From positions 3,745,001 to 3,809,000 of the forward strand of contig NZ_CP137852.1 of the NCBI RefSeq assembly GCF_033547095.1: a stretch of 64,000 bases of DNA. Direction: 5' to 3'. Shown piece by piece: positions 62,765 through 64,000 of the stretch (position 1 is its first letter; each line of letters starts with the position of its first letter). The notes beneath the pieces are model-generated. The model did not search any database, was not told the DNA's origin, and saw only the letters and a list, made by a program, of their open reading frames with translations. The stretch comes from Sediminicoccus rosea. GTDB lineage: Bacteria > Pseudomonadota > Alphaproteobacteria > Acetobacterales > Acetobacteraceae. Position numbers and translations under genes: made by a program.

Positions 62765-63715
62765 TCAGCCCGGCTGGATGCCGGCGAGCAGCGGCCGCCA
62801 CCGCGCGACCTCGCGCGTGATGAGGCCGGTGAATTCCGCGCCCGTGCCGCCCAGCGGGATGGTGCCCTGCTGGCTGAGGCGCGCGCGCGTCTCGGGCGCC
62901 GCCATCGCGGCGCGGAAGCCCTCGGCCAGGCGCGCCAGCACCGCATCCGGCGTGCCGCGCGGGGCGACGATGGCGGAGGTGGAGCCGTTCTCCAGGCCCG
63001 GCAGCCCCGCCTCGGCCGCCGTGGGCACATCGGGCAGCAAGGCAAGCCGCTCGGACGAGGCGACGGCCAGCGCGGCCAGCGTGCCGGCGCGCACATGCTC
63101 GGCGACGATCGGCGTGGCCTCGGCGGTGAGCGCCACCTGCCCCGCGATCACCGATTGCACGCTCGCGGCGCCGCTGCGGAAATGCACCGGCAGGAAGCGC
63201 GTGCCCGAGAGCGATTGCAGCAGGATCTGCGTGAGGTGCGGGCTGCTGCCCGCCCCGGCCGTGCCCCAGCTCAGCGCCTCCGGCCGGGCGCGGGCGGCGG
63301 CCAGCATGGCGCCGAAGCCCACGGGCACGCTGCCCGGATGCGCCACCACCACATGCGGCGTGCTGGCGGCGAGTGCGACCGGCGCGAAATCCGTCAGCGG
63401 ATCATAGGTCATGCGCGGATAGATCACCGGGTTCACCGCGAACATGGCCAGCGAGGCCATGAGCAGCGTCGTGCCATCCGGCGCCGCGCGCGCGACGTAC
63501 TCGCCCGCGATGTTGCCATTCGCCCCGGCCCGGTTCTCGGCGACGATGGTGACACCCAGCTCCACCGAGGCGCGCTCGGCCAGGATGCGCGCGACCAGGT
63601 CGGTGATGCCGCCCGCGCCGAAAGGAATCACCAGCCGGATGGTGCGGCCTTGGGCGCGCAATGCGGGGGCTGAGAGCAGCAGCGCCGCGACGGGCAGGGT
63701 TCGACGTGTCAGCAT
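62765..63715 (-). CDS. Bug/TctC-family substrate-binding protein
   Basis: A 316-residue periplasmic binding protein. Signal peptide MLTRRTLPVAALLLSAPA, then RTIRLVIPFGAGGITDLV and TIVAENRAGANGNIAGEY. The ATG at 63715 is preferred over 63721 because GGGGA then lies seven bases upstream. It is the fifth Bug protein in the window and the sequences differ strongly, so they are distinct paralogues rather than recent copies. Ligand unknown. Confidence 0.9.
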   Translation of the reverse strand: MLTRRTLPVAALLLSAPALRAQGRTIRLVIPFGAGGITDLVARILAERASVELGVTIVAENRAGANGNIAGEYVARAAPDGTTLLMASLAMFAVNPVIYPRMTYDPLTDFAPVALAASTPHVVVAHPGSVPVGFGAMLAAARARPEALSWGTAGAGSSPHLTQILLQSLSGTRFLPVHFRSGAASVQSVIAGQVALTAEATPIVAEHVRAGTLAALAVASSERLALLPDVPTAAEAGLPGLENGSTSAIVAPRGTPDAVLARLAEGFRAAMAAPETRARLSQQGTIPLGGTGAEFTGLITREVARWRPLLAGIQPG

Positions 63716-63820
63716 CCGCATTCCCCTTGGGTCCAGGCCATCAGCCTGCGCTGGCCCTGCTGCCGCCGCCATCGCGGGATCGGAGAAAAACGGCCACGCC
63801 GCGCGCGACCTGCCCAAGGA

Positions 63821-64000
63821 TCAGGCGTCGGTGGCACGCCGGGGATACTGCAGGATCAGCAGTTCGGCGCCCTCCGCCCCGGCCTCGGCCGCGCGGGCAG
63901 CATCCTCTGGATGCACATAGACCAGCGAGAGCGGCGGCATGCCGTCCAGGCTTCCCGCCGTCACTACCCAGAACTGGCCCATGCCCGCGGACGGGTCCGG
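63821..64000 (-). CDS. hypothetical protein, cut at the window edge or only 53 residues
   Basis: The reading frame is open to the window edge and ends at 63821. It encodes MGQFWVVTAGSLDGMPPL (from an ATG at 63982), then LSLVYVHPEDAARAAEAGAE and a tail ending AELLILQYPRRATDA. Either a complete 53-residue protein or the C-terminus of a longer one. It resembles no family I can name. The Ala/Glu-rich middle looks helical. It lies 105 bases from the Bug gene on the same strand. Confidence 0.45.
   Translation of the reverse strand, partial: PDPSAGMGQFWVVTAGSLDGMPPLSLVYVHPEDAARAAEAGAEGAELLILQYPRRATDA

Overview
The window is a chromosomal segment of a very GC-rich alphaproteobacterium, most likely an Acetobacteraceae member close to Roseomonas. 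This is inferred from gene order and family content, not from a database search. The signs are the dusB-ntrB-ntrC-ntrY-ntrX ... hfq-hflX order, the mfd-sdhE-recG block, a fused IspDF, an imuA-imuB-dnaE2 mutagenesis cassette behind a GAAC-N7-GAAC LexA operator, and five scattered tripartite-tricarboxylate (Bug/TctC) binding proteins with no membrane partners nearby. I saw no tRNA, rRNA, CRISPR array, transposase or prophage.

Layout. 1-2.5 kb: a Bug protein cut by the window edge, a LysR regulator with a LysR-type palindrome at its promoter, a DUF1127 protein and a trypsin-like lipoprotein. 2.6-8.3 kb: imuA, a shortened imuB, then dnaE2, with a 235-bp palindromic repeat filling the whole imuB-dnaE2 junction. 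8.4-11.5 kb: a Fur-box-preceded unknown protein, a MATE exporter and a DadA-like oxidase. 11.5-15.4 kb: a catabolic operon (TauD/TfdA dioxygenase, FAH-family hydrolase, Bug protein, Ldh-family dehydrogenase). 15.5-20.7 kb: a second copy of the repeat, an NTF2-like protein, a nucleotide-sugar dehydrogenase, a Bug / PEP-mutase-like / haloacid dehalogenase set, and an inositol-phosphatase-like protein. 20.7-31.2 kb: hflX, hfq, a HAD phosphatase, a D-amino acid transaminase and the ntrX-ntrY-ntrC-ntrB-dusB cluster, all on the minus strand. 31.3-34.8 kb: ispDF, a candidate small RNA, a thiolase and a zinc metallopeptidase. 34.8-40.3 kb: a complete dipeptide/oligopeptide ABC importer. 40.3-44.7 kb: an AI-2E family permease, a DsbA-like protein and an orphan multi-sensor histidine kinase. 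44.7-50.5 kb: mfd, sdhE, recG. 50.5-55 kb: a Gld-like ABC exporter with a GldG-type and a DUF4340 subunit. 55-64 kb: Nudix, Bug/TorF/histidine phosphatase, panC, an M20 peptidase, a GST, cytochrome c, mmcB, PCD, a small zincin, a MOSC protein, a Bug protein and a fragment at the edge.

Themes. DNA damage and repair is dense: imuA, imuB, dnaE2, mmcB, mfd and recG lie in one 60-kb stretch. Nitrogen control (ntrBC/ntrYX), Hfq and peptide import form another group. The most novel-looking items are not protein genes: (1) a dispersed palindromic element whose two copies keep their hairpins by paired base changes, one copy lying exactly between the imuB stop codon and the dnaE2 start codon; (2) a compact promoter-hairpin-terminator unit of about 80 nt that looks like a small RNA; (3) an hflX gene whose conserved N-terminus has no usable in-frame start codon.
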